DNA of 64,000 nucleotides from Limnanthes douglasii subsp. nivea (Eukaryota > Streptophyta > Magnoliopsida > Brassicales > Limnanthaceae), in assembly GCA_036936605.1 (NCBI GenBank), contig JAUPFV010000005.1, positions 78,938,885 to 79,002,884 of the forward strand. Direction: 5' to 3'. Below the pieces are notes generated by a model. It saw nothing but the letters and a program-made list of their open reading frames with translations. It was not told the DNA's origin and did not search any database. Each line of letters starts with the position of its first letter. The first letter of the stretch is position 1. This document shows positions 11,267 to 22,745 of the stretch, in pieces. Both the position numbers and the translations under genes were made by a program.

Positions 11267-11920
11267 GTTTCCCCACAGTCCTTGCAAGAAAGCGAATAAG
11301 GACTATCCAGCCTTGGGTTCGAACTGTCATATCAATATACTCAAATGGGCAGAGTCGGTTTATACCGACGTTAAAAATAAGAAATATCTTATGCCAATTA
11401 TTCGATATTTATTAGTTAGGGAACTTTGACGGGACTCGTTCAATAGCCATAGGTCGGGAACTTCCATTGCAACCTGCTCGCTTTTACTAGTCGATAATAA
11501 TACCTCTTTTGATAAGGTGCTCTCAAATTATACATGTGAACTTAATATGACTACTTATTTGTATTGTCTATTTTTTGTTGTACAAAAGGTATTACTTGAG
11601 CCTAGTCATGATGGATTTTACACCCGGCCCACTTGTTATACTGATCTCATTTACCTCACTGAGAAAAGTAGCATCATGATCATCTATGTGTCCCAAAGTA
11701 ATTTGATGTGCGCTGTTTGTGATTTTACCTCTTGGACTAACCGAGGCTCAAATGATAACTTTAGCTCTCTGTCCCTGAAAATGTGTTAGAATTTGACGCG
11801 TATCCTCCAACTATTTAGAGCGTGTGTACTCGTAATTTCGAAAAAATGACTCTTGGACTTCGCGAGGGTTTTATCGATTGCACTTCTCCACGGAGAAGTC
11901 CATTGAAGGGGGTACTCCTT

Positions 11921-11928
11921 TATAAATA
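11921..11928 (+). promoter_or_regulatory. Probable TATA box of the antisense-type ORF
   Basis: tataaata lies about 100 bases before the start of the plus-strand ORF remnants at 12000-14760. It is preceded by the perfect inverted repeat cttctcc-ac-ggagaag (11884-11899) and followed by an A-rich, gagaga-containing leader. The arrangement resembles that at 22746 and 58801. Confidence 0.45.
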
Positions 11929-11999
11929 CATTTTGCTACTTTATTATTCACCAATAAAAAAAACTTAGAGAGAGAAAAGGATCCCAGTTTTTAGTATTT

Positions 12000-14760
12000 C
12001 TAGAGAGAAAGAGAGTGAGGTCGCCATCGTTTATAAAAAACTTTGCCTCGAGCAAAAGGCCGACCTAACCAAGAAACTAGTTTTTGGTGTGATCGATTAT
12101 CTGAGTATTTCTGAGAGGGCCATTGAGTACAAAGCAACATGTTGGATTGATAGTTCTCCGAAGGTTACTTTATGCACAACTCCAATTGGGTTTCTCAACC
12201 CTGACCTACCCCGATCATCTGAACACAAAAACGGAACGACCCCTACTTGTGCTCAAAATCGTCCTTCTAAACTAGTCGTTCCCAATGTTCCTACACGTCG
12301 ACATTCTCGTTCGACCCCCAAAGTTTCTCCCATCGAACATCCTAACCTCTAATTTCTGATAATATAAAATTCAAGTTCTTCATCTTCTTCTCCCGAGATG
12401 GTTCAACTGACTATGTCCATCATGGGTATTCGAACTGGTCATAACACTGCGTCCACCGTTAGAGGTGTGGCACAACGCGATTCCGAAAGGATTCAATGGT
12501 AAAAACTCGAGGAAACTACATCTAAAAACCCAAAAGGAACAGTCCCCGGCCACGTCCGTGCAGTAGCTCCAGCTTTGTTCATTCTACTCCCATCCCTGAG
12601 GAGTTGGTTACTCTTACAAAAGTCTTGTCGACAAAAATAAAAAATAAAGAGTCGGTCCCCATTGTCCCGACAACAAATCCTGCTACCAATGGGGTCACCC
12701 TTAAGATAAAGGTGAGCACAAAAGAAAGTTCCTCTCTCATATATTATCAAAAAAAGTCTGATGACGTCACTAAAAAAAGAGTTCGTGATGATCCAACTAC
12801 TTCCGGTGTTGAGCCGATCGTGTCGGGGACCGCTGAAAAGACCAACACTCAACAAGCGGTCGATCCAAGCCTTTGTGGTACGACCCATGCCCAAGTTTCT
12901 CGTACCGACATTGTGGGTCATACTGGCTTCAAAGAGGGTGAGGTTGTGCGTCCATATGGGAAACAAGTCGCTACCACAGGAGATGGTGATGATACTGTTG
13001 TAGTAGATGAAGAACCCTTGCAAACTGAAATCATCGCAGTGCTGACTGGCTATCACGTCGGCTTACCCAGGGAGCATATTATCAATATTTTCAGTGGAAA
13101 GTATCTGTACTATAGTGCCGAGGAGACGTCCAAGTTGAAAACCACTTGGGGTATTCCACAATATGTGAATATCCGCTTTACGACACCTGGGGATACGTCG
13201 TTGTCCGTACGAAAAATGGAGATAGTTATTTTTCCCGACGTCTTTGAGATTCTTGAGCTTTTCCCCATCCAACTTAATCATAACTCCTGGTACACTTTGA
13301 TGTCTTGTATAATGACTTAACGTTTGGTCGGGATAACGATGCCCAAGGAGGAGTACGTGGCAATGACTAGCCTTTCAAAGTCACCCAAACAACCCTTCTT
13401 TTATTCTTCCTTAGCCAATAATATGAAAATAATAAACGACTTGTTGGAGGTCTAAAAGGATTGGAAACATTGGTTTGCCTTTGTCAGTGGTGTTTGGGAG
13501 AACGTTCGACCTCACAACGAAGAGAATCCGAGGCTCCTGGCCTGCAAATGGGTCCAAGAAGGTTTGTAGTATTATGTAGTCTGTATGCCTTTTTTTTGTT
13601 AATGTGTTTATGCTTTTAGTCTTCAAGGAAAAATTACAGGCGTTAAAAAAAGAGCATTTTAAGTCGGTAACGACCACTTTTTTTAAGCTCAAATAATTTT
13701 CCATGAAGAATCGGGGTCAGAATTTTCATCGGTGTTTTAAATATACAAACTTGATCAACAAAAACCTCTGGCATTGCTCGAGAAAACCGCTAGATGTCGA
13801 TCAATTAAGGGTGGCATCCGATCTTGTTGATCTGGCGAATGAAGGAAAGTCTCCAAGTGATGGGAGTGAGCATAACAAAAAGTGTAGGGAGAAGAGGAAG
13901 AAAACCACGACTACTGAAGATGGAAACAAAAGATCTCGAGCGGTTAAGAAGAAGAAAAATCGAGACGTGGTGGAGGAAACAAACAGTCTGCTAGTGGTTG
14001 AGCAGACAACTATCCCAACGTTATTCGAACAATACGGTGGGGGGGGGGGGGATAACGGAGCAAATACGCCCGTTGGAGAGTCCGAGAAAGGGAGGATCGT
14101 GGGGGAGGGAAGTTCTGCTGGGAATGCCACGGTGGTGGAGCACCTGGATGTCAAACCTATTGCGATAATTTTATAAAATCCAAATAATAGAGTAGATGGT
14201 GATCCCGTCCATGCTCTGGTTGTGTCAATGCTTCCTGCTGCAATATCATCCCCAGATTGTTTTTCCCAAATCCTTTAAAGGATGCGATCCCCGCAGAGAG
14301 AGGTATAGCATTTGATGACCCACTCCCCATAATCGCCATTCCATAGAGTTTGAAGAGCTTTCCACTTCAAAGGTCGGACGTAATGGCCACCAATTTATAC
14401 AACATGCTAGCTCCTTTTGCACTAAAATAAACAAAGATTGAGCAGCTCAACGATGAACTTTCGGATGTCAAGAAGCGTGTATCTGATCTGGAGGTAAAGT
14501 GAAAGAGCAAAGCCTTCACCATCAAAAGTTAGAAAATAAGTCTCGAGAAGCGATTGATCTTGCTAATCTGATGGTCTTCCAGATGAAAACTTCGCGACGA
14601 CTGTTTTTGAAAATTTATCATCGAGCTCCAAAGGAGTAAAAGGAACACCTAAAATGTTATCGTCTAATTCTTTCTAACAAAAAAATGGCACGACTCGGTA
14701 CTCCTCAGGCCAGGCTGGCTGTGGAAATAGAAACTTTTTTTGTCCGAGAAAGTTTGGTTT
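12000..14760 (+). pseudogene. Antisense-type ORF of a Tat retrotransposon (gypsy-type transposon domain), broken
   Basis: A plus-strand coding remnant lies opposite to the LTR orientation at 10895-11266. The longest open block (12604-13320) has a low-complexity Thr/Lys/Val-rich N-terminus. It then shows the conserved plant 'putative gypsy-type transposon' domain: LPREHIINIFSG, an Ile/Phe-rich stretch and the signature PIQLNHNSWYTLM (family form: aPsQLtPNsWr). After a frameshift, DWKHWFAFVSGVWE continues the same domain (13450-13500). A basic, Glu/Lys-rich block (13703-14176) and a coiled-coil-like stretch (QLNDELSDVKKRVSDLE, about 14440-14510) follow. Order and domains match the antisense ORF at 58680-56313. 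The role is unknown in the literature I recall. Confidence 0.68.
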
Positions 14761-16370
14761 GGTTCTGAAAGAAATGAGGTAGCCTCAGTCATATTCTATC
14801 TAGAGACACTCTATTCCTCTTGACTAAATCCTACTATCTATTCATTCTACTTGACATATCTCGCCACTTTCGAACTTAGCCTGACATTTCTAACAAACTG
14901 TTGACCCCTTCCATTTTCAAGGCTATGGATTTTTCTTTACGTGGCACTTGGTCTTGATTTTTTTTTACCGACATAAATATTGTTGTTTTGGTAGATAAAA
15001 CGGTACAAACAAAACGACATTAGAGCTTGATCTTTATGTACGTCGGAAGCGGGGTCCTCTCGGTCAGCCCCGACCTTACTGTTTTCTTATTGAAACAGTG
15101 AATATATCTTCCAAAGAACCCAACCTATCGATTCTCCTTCACCCGAACAAAAAAACGAGAACGGCAGAAGCTTTCTAAACCTATCCCTTATTATTTACTA
15201 TATCTCCATTAAATTCTTTTAATTTTTTAAATCTATTAACTTTAGCTTCTTAAATATCATAAGTTTTAAATATGAGCAATTCTATTAACATCCACCTACT
15301 TCACGAGACATTAACCATTAACATGCTATTCTACCCCTTTAAAAATCACGACCTTTAGCCATAATTTTACCTCCTTTCACCTTTCAGGGTCTTTTCCAAA
15401 TAATTTAGTTGGGATAAAATTACTCTACTTCTATCTTCATTCATTAAAAATAAAATAGATGTTTTTTAAAAGGCCGTAATTGATTTCGAGGGTATATTTT
15501 GGTATTGATTGTTTTAGAAAAAGAAACTAATTCCGAAAATTTTGATATATGCTCGGAGGATCGTATTAGTAAAATCGAAATTTTTAAACTTGATTTTTTA
15601 AATTCGGAATTTTGATGTTCGATAAAGATAAAACTTGAAAGAAATTAAATGGTGGTTTGAGTGATGTTCTAATTCTTTATTTTATTCTTTCGTAGATTTT
15701 AAAAGTTTTAAATTTTTTTGTCAAATTCTTTTTTTGAATTTTTTGGATTTAACTTTAAATTTTTTTGGATATATATTGGGTTGAATATAAAAAAATTATG
15801 TGTTTGTAAAAAATAAGAATAAAAAAAACACAAAAATATAAATTAGAAATTCAATAAAAACTAAAATAATAAAAACATGTTTTGAATTTTAAAAAAGAAA
15901 TAGATAGTAAAATAATAAACCCAATAGCTTCGGCCATTTACCTTTCCAAGTATCAAACCCCGAATTGTAAAAACGGATAGTTTCAAAGTAATAGAGAATA
16001 TTGTAGATACAAGGAAATAACCTAAGTATCATTCGAAACTCTCTTTTTTAACTTCTCAGAGACAGGTTGGGTAGGTGAAATCAATATCATAAACCTATCC
16101 GACCTCTCAAACAGAGCCGAACTTATTAGTCCAAACAATCCAGATGATGATCTATAATCATTTAGAATGACCATATTCCTATACCATCTTTAGTGTCTAA
16201 ATCTTACCGGCTAGTCTCAATATCAATAACCAAAAGAAATCAAGTAATATTTTTGCAAAACATAAAAATTTCATACATTTCTTTTCCAAAGCAAACAAAA
16301 TTGATTGGTTAGGTGATATAAGATTGTATCATCCCTCATAATGAATTGCAACTCAATCTATACACATGAA
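14761..16370. other. AT-rich spacer without recognisable gene
   Basis: No gag, pol or host gene was recognised on either strand. A short GC-richer patch occurs at 15040-15080. The stretch could be the decayed remainder of the Tat element to its left plus the 3' flank of the lipase-like gene. Confidence 0.4.
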
Positions 16371-16380
16371 CACAGCCCCC

Positions 16381-16420
16381 TTTATTGCTTTCCCTTAACA
16401 AAATAATCAATATGTTTATT
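16381..16420 (-). terminator. Two AATAAA polyadenylation signals for the lipase-like gene
   Basis: tttatt occurs at 16381-16386 and 16415-16420, i.e. AATAAA on the minus strand 38-77 bases after the stop codon at 16458. Distance and sequence fit plant 3' ends. Confidence 0.5.
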
Positions 16421-16457
16421 GTTTCCCATAGACAGATTCAAAATGATTGGCGGTTGA

Positions 16458-18798
16458 TCAAGTCGTGCTAGTTTGGCTGTGCTTGTCGAACCACGCAATG
16501 AGGTCAGTAAAAACGCGAAGTATCATATCATCCGGCTCACCTTCGAGAAGAGCGTGACCTGCATCCTTGTATAGAATATAGTTCTTGTCCGAACTGCTTG
16601 CTTTTTCATACAAGGCTTTGCTTACTGATGGATCAGTTACGACATCTGCCTCGCCGTGAAGTATCAAAATGGGAAGCGAAACCTAGAAACATTATCAAGT
16701 AATAATTTGTTAGACTGTATTTCTTCGTCAGGACATTTTCAATTTTTCATTTTTAGCAAAAAAAATCAAGAATCTATATTCATATTTAGAGTGTATATAT
16801 ATCTATATATATTTACGAGGATAAAAGCTGCTTACTTTTTCTAATTGCTGCTCGATCTCCTCGGTAGTCTTGAGCATCTCCACTGCAGTCCGCAGCCGTG
16901 GTTTATCCTTGTATGCGATGACATTATAGCGCGTCTGCAATTTAGTCGGAATTGTAATTATTAATCATGTCTTAAAGACTATCTTAACATTTTCATGTAC
17001 AATCACCAAATTTAAGTTTAGATACAAACCAGCTCTCTCTTTTTTATGTCTTTAAATGCGGCTTCAGCCAAACTCTTCTGCGGAACCAACTTATGCTTTG
17101 GTAGAACACTAGCTATTCCGATAAGAAATTTTGTTAATATCGGTGGTGGAACCATGTCATCTGCAATCTATAAAATGATCATTTCAATTATTAATATGTA
17201 AAAATAGAGCAAATACGAAGTATAGAAAAGATTGGTCTAAGAAGAATACTTTGCACATCGGTGCAACTAGAGCCGCACCAGTCCAGGAATTAGGTTGTTT
17301 TAGGTGTATTTTTAGAGCTATGGCTCCCCCCATTGACTCTCCAAAGAGAAAGTTCGGTAGGCCTTTGAACTCAGGATCCTCTGCAGTTTATGTCAGACAG
17401 ATAGAAAAGTCAAAGAAATTTTACACAGTTTTTATAATGAATTGCGATGCAAGTTATTTACCAAATATAAATAATTCAATAGAAGGAAAATATATTGGTA
17501 GTTTACGGTGTCTAGGGTGGTAAAATATCTTCTGACGTGACCGACCGATTTTGTCCGATCAGGAAAGGATATCATACGGGCAAAAACTTTCTCTCCAAAA
17601 TCCAGGTTATGACAAATAAATTTTGTTCAGTTTAAAAACCAGCTCGGTTCACAATCCTGATGTTCAAACAAACCAGTAGATTCGGACATTGAAATATAAT
17701 AAATCAAGGATCATAATTCGGGTCCAACACTAATAATAAGAGACTTCAGATCCGATACGGTGAACTGTATCAGTTTTAGATTGAATGAGTAAAAACCAGA
17801 TTCAAATCTGACATTATTAGTTATTATAAAGATCCGACCCGTATCCTGATCTTTACCACCCCTAATGACATCCTAATATACGAGATTTGAAGGCAAATGA
17901 GATACATAGACTTCCGACTCACACTACATGAGAAGAGAAATCTGAGCTGAAAAGTGAAACAGGTCTGAGGCTGGTACGAAAGCTTCGATCTTATCATTAA
18001 TTAACTGAGAAATAAATTCACCTTTCACTTTCGAGTAATGCTCGATCACATCATCAACAAGCCTGTCAAAGTTAGGAATAAAGCAATGTAATCCATCCGA
18101 GAGACCAAAACCCGGGTAATCCATTGCGAAAACTCCGTATCCAGCTTTTGCCAATTTCCTAGCGATACCTGCAATAATCGCCAGACAAATTATGTAAAGA
18201 CACAAAACAAAGACAAGGACATAATTTTTTCTTTTGAAACACATCATTTGTTACAACTAGTTGCATATATGAAACTACATGCCTTCAAAGAAAAATGTGC
18301 AAGTGTCTGCGTAACCATGACAGAAACACACCACTGCTTTCGGGGGCGAGGTTTCTGGAACCCAACTTTTCGTAAATATCTCTAACCCTCTTGAGTTCAC
18401 TTCATATTTCTGTATAAACCAAACCAATAACTTTTAGTACAATGTAGAAACATAACCGGGACTGAAAGGAAAAGGACAGGAAGAACTTATAGCTGTTCTT
18501 ACTTCTTTGGTGATTAACCCTTCAGTTGATGTCTGCAAGAAAGTTATGCAACCCAAAAGAAATCCATTAGTTGTTGTTTTAGACTTTCGCACTCTCGAAA
18601 ATAAATTCCTACCAATAACAATGTGAAACTGCAATTCTGATCAAATCTAACAAGTCAGACCACCAAATTTCTCATCAAAACCAGAATTTTCGGTGATTTT
18701 TCGAGTTGATTTTAGTTTTCTAGTTTTACTTATTACAATACGAACATTGTCTGCTAATTATTTCACTTTCTTGACGTTTTCAATGAATGTTTGTATAT

Positions 18799-18886
<88 letters not shown>

Positions 18887-19525
18887 AGGTCTGCAATTTT
18901 GAATACCAACCAACATTAATGAACTCATCATATAGGCTAAGGTAAAGCCAACAACATATATAATAAATCTCTAACTACCATTCACATTCAAATTCACATG
19001 TTCCTGTAATATGGGAACTATCAAGAACATAAAAACTTTGTCACGTCATTACAAATCCAAATCAAAAATCAATATGTCGGATCACTAAATAAACAATCGG
19101 ATCTGTGATTCGATTACAGGTAATGAAATTAGATGCACCAACCTTAAACAAGATGTGATCTATGTTCAATTGAATATCTTTAAAGGCCTCTCGAGCTTGT
19201 CTTCTAGCAGGAGCTTCGTCCATATTAGCATCTAAAAGCCTCTGCAGTTCCTTGTTCCCACCTCCTAATCTCAACGATGTAGCCATCACTCTCTTTCTAT
19301 CTCCAACTCCAGAAACAAACCCTATCCGAAAAATTCAGATTCAAAGAGACCCAAATAAGAAAAACAACGAATTGAAAATGAAAAAGCATACAAATCAATC
19401 GAAAAGACAAGAAGAGAAGAAAAAAGACAAAAAAGGAAAAGGAAAAAGTATAAATAAAATAATATACCACGTGGATAAACATTACAGTGCCAGAATGTCG
19501 TAGGTTTCAAGACACAGTGTTTCAT
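16458..19525 (-). CDS. Monoacylglycerol lipase / caffeoylshikimate esterase-like alpha/beta hydrolase, 9 exons
   Basis: A serine hydrolase of the plant MAGL family, which hydrolyses monoacylglycerols or related esters (some members cleave caffeoylshikimate). Exons (minus): 19525-19468, 19321-19143, 18532-18503, 18409-18283, 18168-18022, 17380-17250, 17167-17030, 16934-16836, 16682-16458. They join in frame to 377 residues. Residues 1-30 (MKHCVLKPTTFWH...) look like an organelle-targeting extension; a shorter start exists at MATSLRLG. Visible sites: oxyanion-hole HGYAD (120-124), nucleophile GESMGGA with Ser196, acid HGEADVVTD with Asp316, and His346 in DAGHALLEGE. All introns are GT-AG except the one after exon 4 (18282-18169), which must be GC-AG because the only GT alternative gives a stop. 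No lesion was seen. The exact substrate cannot be decided. Confidence 0.93.
18169..18282 (-). other. GC-AG intron of the lipase-like gene
   Basis: Minus strand: exon end TTTGAAG followed by GCATGT, and acceptor TTGCAG before GTATCGC. Splicing here restores F-E-G-I-A-R-K. The nearby GT four bases downstream gives an in-frame stop. AG|GC with a strong donor context is typical of the minor GC-AG class. Confidence 0.8.
18806..18881. repeat. (AT)n microsatellite in intron 2 of the lipase-like gene
   Basis: About 38 uninterrupted AT units, followed by a run of A. It lies within the 610-base intron between 19143 and 18532. Confidence 0.95.
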
Positions 19526-19660
19526 TTTAGAAAAAAGAAGTGTCTTTTTTTTTATTAAGAGACAATTAAGGTCTGAACAAGAATCCCGATTTGACTCAGC
19601 TTTGGGATATATTTTCTGAGTCTGGGTAGTCTCACTCTGAATCGGGTATTATGAATTCAT

Positions 19661-19775
19661 AATAAACAAGTGTGATTTATATAGGAGCAGAGCTCAATAT
19701 CTATAGGATAGGAAATTTGTAATCCTATCCTAATAAGATAGAGAATATAATAATGTCAATTCACACTTGTTTATT
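19661..19775. repeat. Nested foldback (MITE-like) upstream of the lipase-like gene
   Basis: aataaacaagtgtga (19661-19675) is a perfect inverted repeat of tcacacttgtttatt (19761-19775). Inside it, taggatagga (19704-19713) pairs perfectly with tcctatccta (19723-19732). The whole 115-base unit can fold as a two-stage hairpin. It lies about 135-250 bases upstream of the start codon at 19525. Size and symmetry suggest a small MITE, but no clear target-site duplication was fixed. Confidence 0.6.
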
Positions 19776-20414
19776 TACTTATTTTAATTCCATATATTTA
19801 CTTATTTTAATTCCATAAATATTGTTCCTTCCATTCAGAGCTGATATTTCTTTTTGAAATTTGATTGAGTCCACTTTTAGGAAATAAACAATAATAAATG
19901 GAAGGAACTTGGTAGAGTGTTGGAAGAGGAAGTAAGAAAAATAAACAGAAATAATAATAAAAAAAATGGGAAAGAAACGAAGTGATTTGGATAATTTGGT
20001 CTAATCCGATTTATTTAATTAATTAAAGTTTTAGTAATTTTGGTAAAAGACAAAAGAGGTTAATAGTAAATAGCTAAATTAAATGAGAAAGATGTTATAA
20101 TAAAAATAAATGCTAAAAAAATTAAATAGAGAGATATTTTGAATTTGAAATATGACATGATACTATTTGCAATAAAAGTTTGCAAGCAAGTTTGGAAGTC
20201 ATGTGTCACACTCTTTAACTAACATGTTGTTTAATAACCATATATAGTATTTGTTAAAAAAAAACTGACCCATGTTAGGTATGGACAAACTTTGTTTACT
20301 ATTTAACAATTAGTGACCAGGTATCTAACTATGATTTTTACTCATAAAAATTAAAAAAAAAAGTTAAATTACATTAATTTATGTTAAATATTAATAAGTT
20401 ATTTTTAAAAAATT

Positions 20415-20466
<52 letters not shown>

Positions 20467-21860
20467 AATTAAGACATAAAAAGTTTAAAACTATAAATTA
20501 ATAATAAAAATAGCAACACAATTGTAAAAAAAAAACTGAAAAAGTAATACTATGTAATAATTTCAAAGTTTGAAAATAGATTTATAAAATTTAAAAAATA
20601 AAAATTACCAATAACAATTTAGGTAAAAATAAAACTACCAATAACAATTTAGGTTTTAAAGTTTACCCATAAACAATATATAAACCTATTTAAAATATCA
20701 TATAAAAACAAAAAAAAAACTTAATTTCTTCTTCAACTCGCGACTCTCTTTCTAAAATCAAACCTCGCAAATCTCTCGCATTAAAAATTTCTGCAACAAA
20801 TAACAGTAAAATTTCAAACATTTTAACATAGAACAACTACTAAATCAGTTTTCATGGTGAAATTACTCTATTTCGTCTTTAACTTTTCAATTATTATGTT
20901 TGTAGTTATTTTTCACCTTCAAAACTTCATATATTTAAAATCTCAACTAAAAAAATGTATAAACACACACATCTTGTTTTGTTCATCTAAAAAAACAAAA
21001 TCAACCGTATTTTTGGATTATTTTGAGCTATGGTTTGAAAGATTTGATATTTGAAAAGAACATAAAACATGAGACAGAAAAAAACGACTAATGGGTACAT
21101 TGGGATTAACATAAAATTTAGGTGGTTATCGTTACTTAAGTTCTATAATGAGGTGGTTATCCTTAATTTCTCAGAATTTGGGTGGTTATTTGTAAATAGT
21201 TTTGAAGTTTGATAGTTATTGATAGATGTAGAAAAACTTAAAAAAATTAAACTGGTTTGGCAAAAACAATTATATCAGAAAATATATTTGTTATGTATGT
21301 TGCGACAAGTAATGGTATATATCAACTACTGCGAGCTTTATTGGGATGACTGGCTTAATCGTGACGGTGAAATATCTTGTTGCGATGAACAAATTTTTTA
21401 GATCTTTTATTAGATAACGGGTCTCACACACAGTTGTGGCGAACCAATTTTTCACATCGGTGAAACCTGAAATTTTAGGTGACCGAGACGGACAAATGCT
21501 TTACCGCAATAAGGACATACAATCCTAGTTTTGGGGATTTTTTATCTAGATTACCGTAATGACCTCTATTTTGTTTCATTTCTATATGAGTTTGTTTTTT
21601 TAAAAAAATTGTCTTGGGTAATTGTCTCATCTCTTACATAGTTGCTCTTTGAGTCTTAAGTCTATTCTGACGATCTAGACGTGTCTCTGAATCCATATTG
21701 ATCATTTTATTGAATTAATTTTTAAGGAGCATATTTTTACTTTTCTACCAAAATAGTTATGCAAATTTTCATATCTATCTTAAAACGGCATTGTTTTCAT
21801 TATGTTTATTGAAAGCTTGAAAATATCTAGTGTCAATTTATCTTACTATATAACAGGGAA
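19776..21860. other. AT-rich region without recognisable gene
   Basis: It contains a 23-bp tandem duplication (tatttacttattttaattcc..., about 19771-19817), an (AT)n tract at 20418-20462 and three spaced copies of gtggttat at 21121-21190. Short open frames look random. No transposon protein was recognised. Confidence 0.4.
20418..20462. repeat. (AT)n microsatellite
   Basis: About 22 AT units in an AT-rich spacer. Confidence 0.95.
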
Positions 21861-21869
21861 TTACCTTGT

Positions 21870-22335
21870 CAATAATCAAACACACCGAACAACTCAATAC
21901 TTAGAGAAAACAAGATCAATTATATAAATTATATCTCTAAAAATTTTGTTCACCCTTAAAATAAAAAGGTTTATCCTTATTTATAGTGTAATCATACCTA
22001 AAATATAGGGATAAAAGACACGTGTTTTCATAGCTACGTGAGATTCATCCACTATAAATATTACCAAATTATCATCCAACCTTTTAGGAAAATCACGTAA
22101 ATCAACTAAGGACCTAGAAAATTCATAAATACTCTTTCGGCCACATATAAATTTCTCTCTCTTTAGCTCTTTTGTTTTGTCTTATCGAGTTTTCTCTTCT
22201 TCATAGATCGTCAAGCTTAATGTCTTATAGTTCGTCAATCTTGTAACGTTCATATCTTCTTTAGCTCGTCATTTCTAGATCATCCAACCTAATAATTTTA
22301 TATAGCCCATTTAACTTATCATCTATGGCTCGTCA
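21870..22335 (-). repeat. 3' LTR of the decayed gypsy element
   Basis: It shares an ordered series of phrases with 28875-29352, for example gaacaactca...aacaagatcaat, atgttcaccct / ttgttcaccct, tttatagt.taatcat, cttgtcttat and gttttctcttcttc. The minus-strand start TGACGAGCC at 22335 corresponds to TGATGAGTC at 29352. Confidence 0.7.
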
Positions 22336-22745
22336 AGTCGAACATATCCAACGACCTACTTAGCTTAACATAAAGGTCTCCTACTTTATTCTTCTAACTC
22401 GTCCAACATGCTTATTCTTCTTAACTTCTATAGATAGTTATCTAGGTCGTCTAATTTAACTCATTCAACCACTTGTTTAACTCGTCACCAATATTATACC
22501 ATATCCATATTAAATCTTTACCTCTTAAAAAAGAATATAATCCCTTACACGGATACCCCTTTATCAGGGATCCCTCTAATTATTGAAACATATTTTATAT
22601 GTTTAAATGTTATATTTTTATGAGGTAAGGTTCATTTTAATTATAGTCACTCTTATACCAGGTAATCATCATTCTAAACTTCATATTAATTTAACATCAT
22701 TTGATTGTATTTTAGATCAACTCGGTAGTGATTGAACCCGATTCT

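Noticed and set aside
12493..13056. Minus-strand frame of 187 codons
   Set aside because: It is a shadow of the plus-strand antisense-type ORF with the recognisable QLNHNSW domain; the minus peptide shows no motif.
15000..15190. GC-richer patch considered as end of a pol gene on the minus strand
   Set aside because: The translation did not show the integrase C-terminal or any gypsy motif with confidence.
17251..17523. Plus-strand open frame over exon 6 of the lipase-like gene
   Set aside because: It is the complement of a well-spliced exon with the GESMGG motif.
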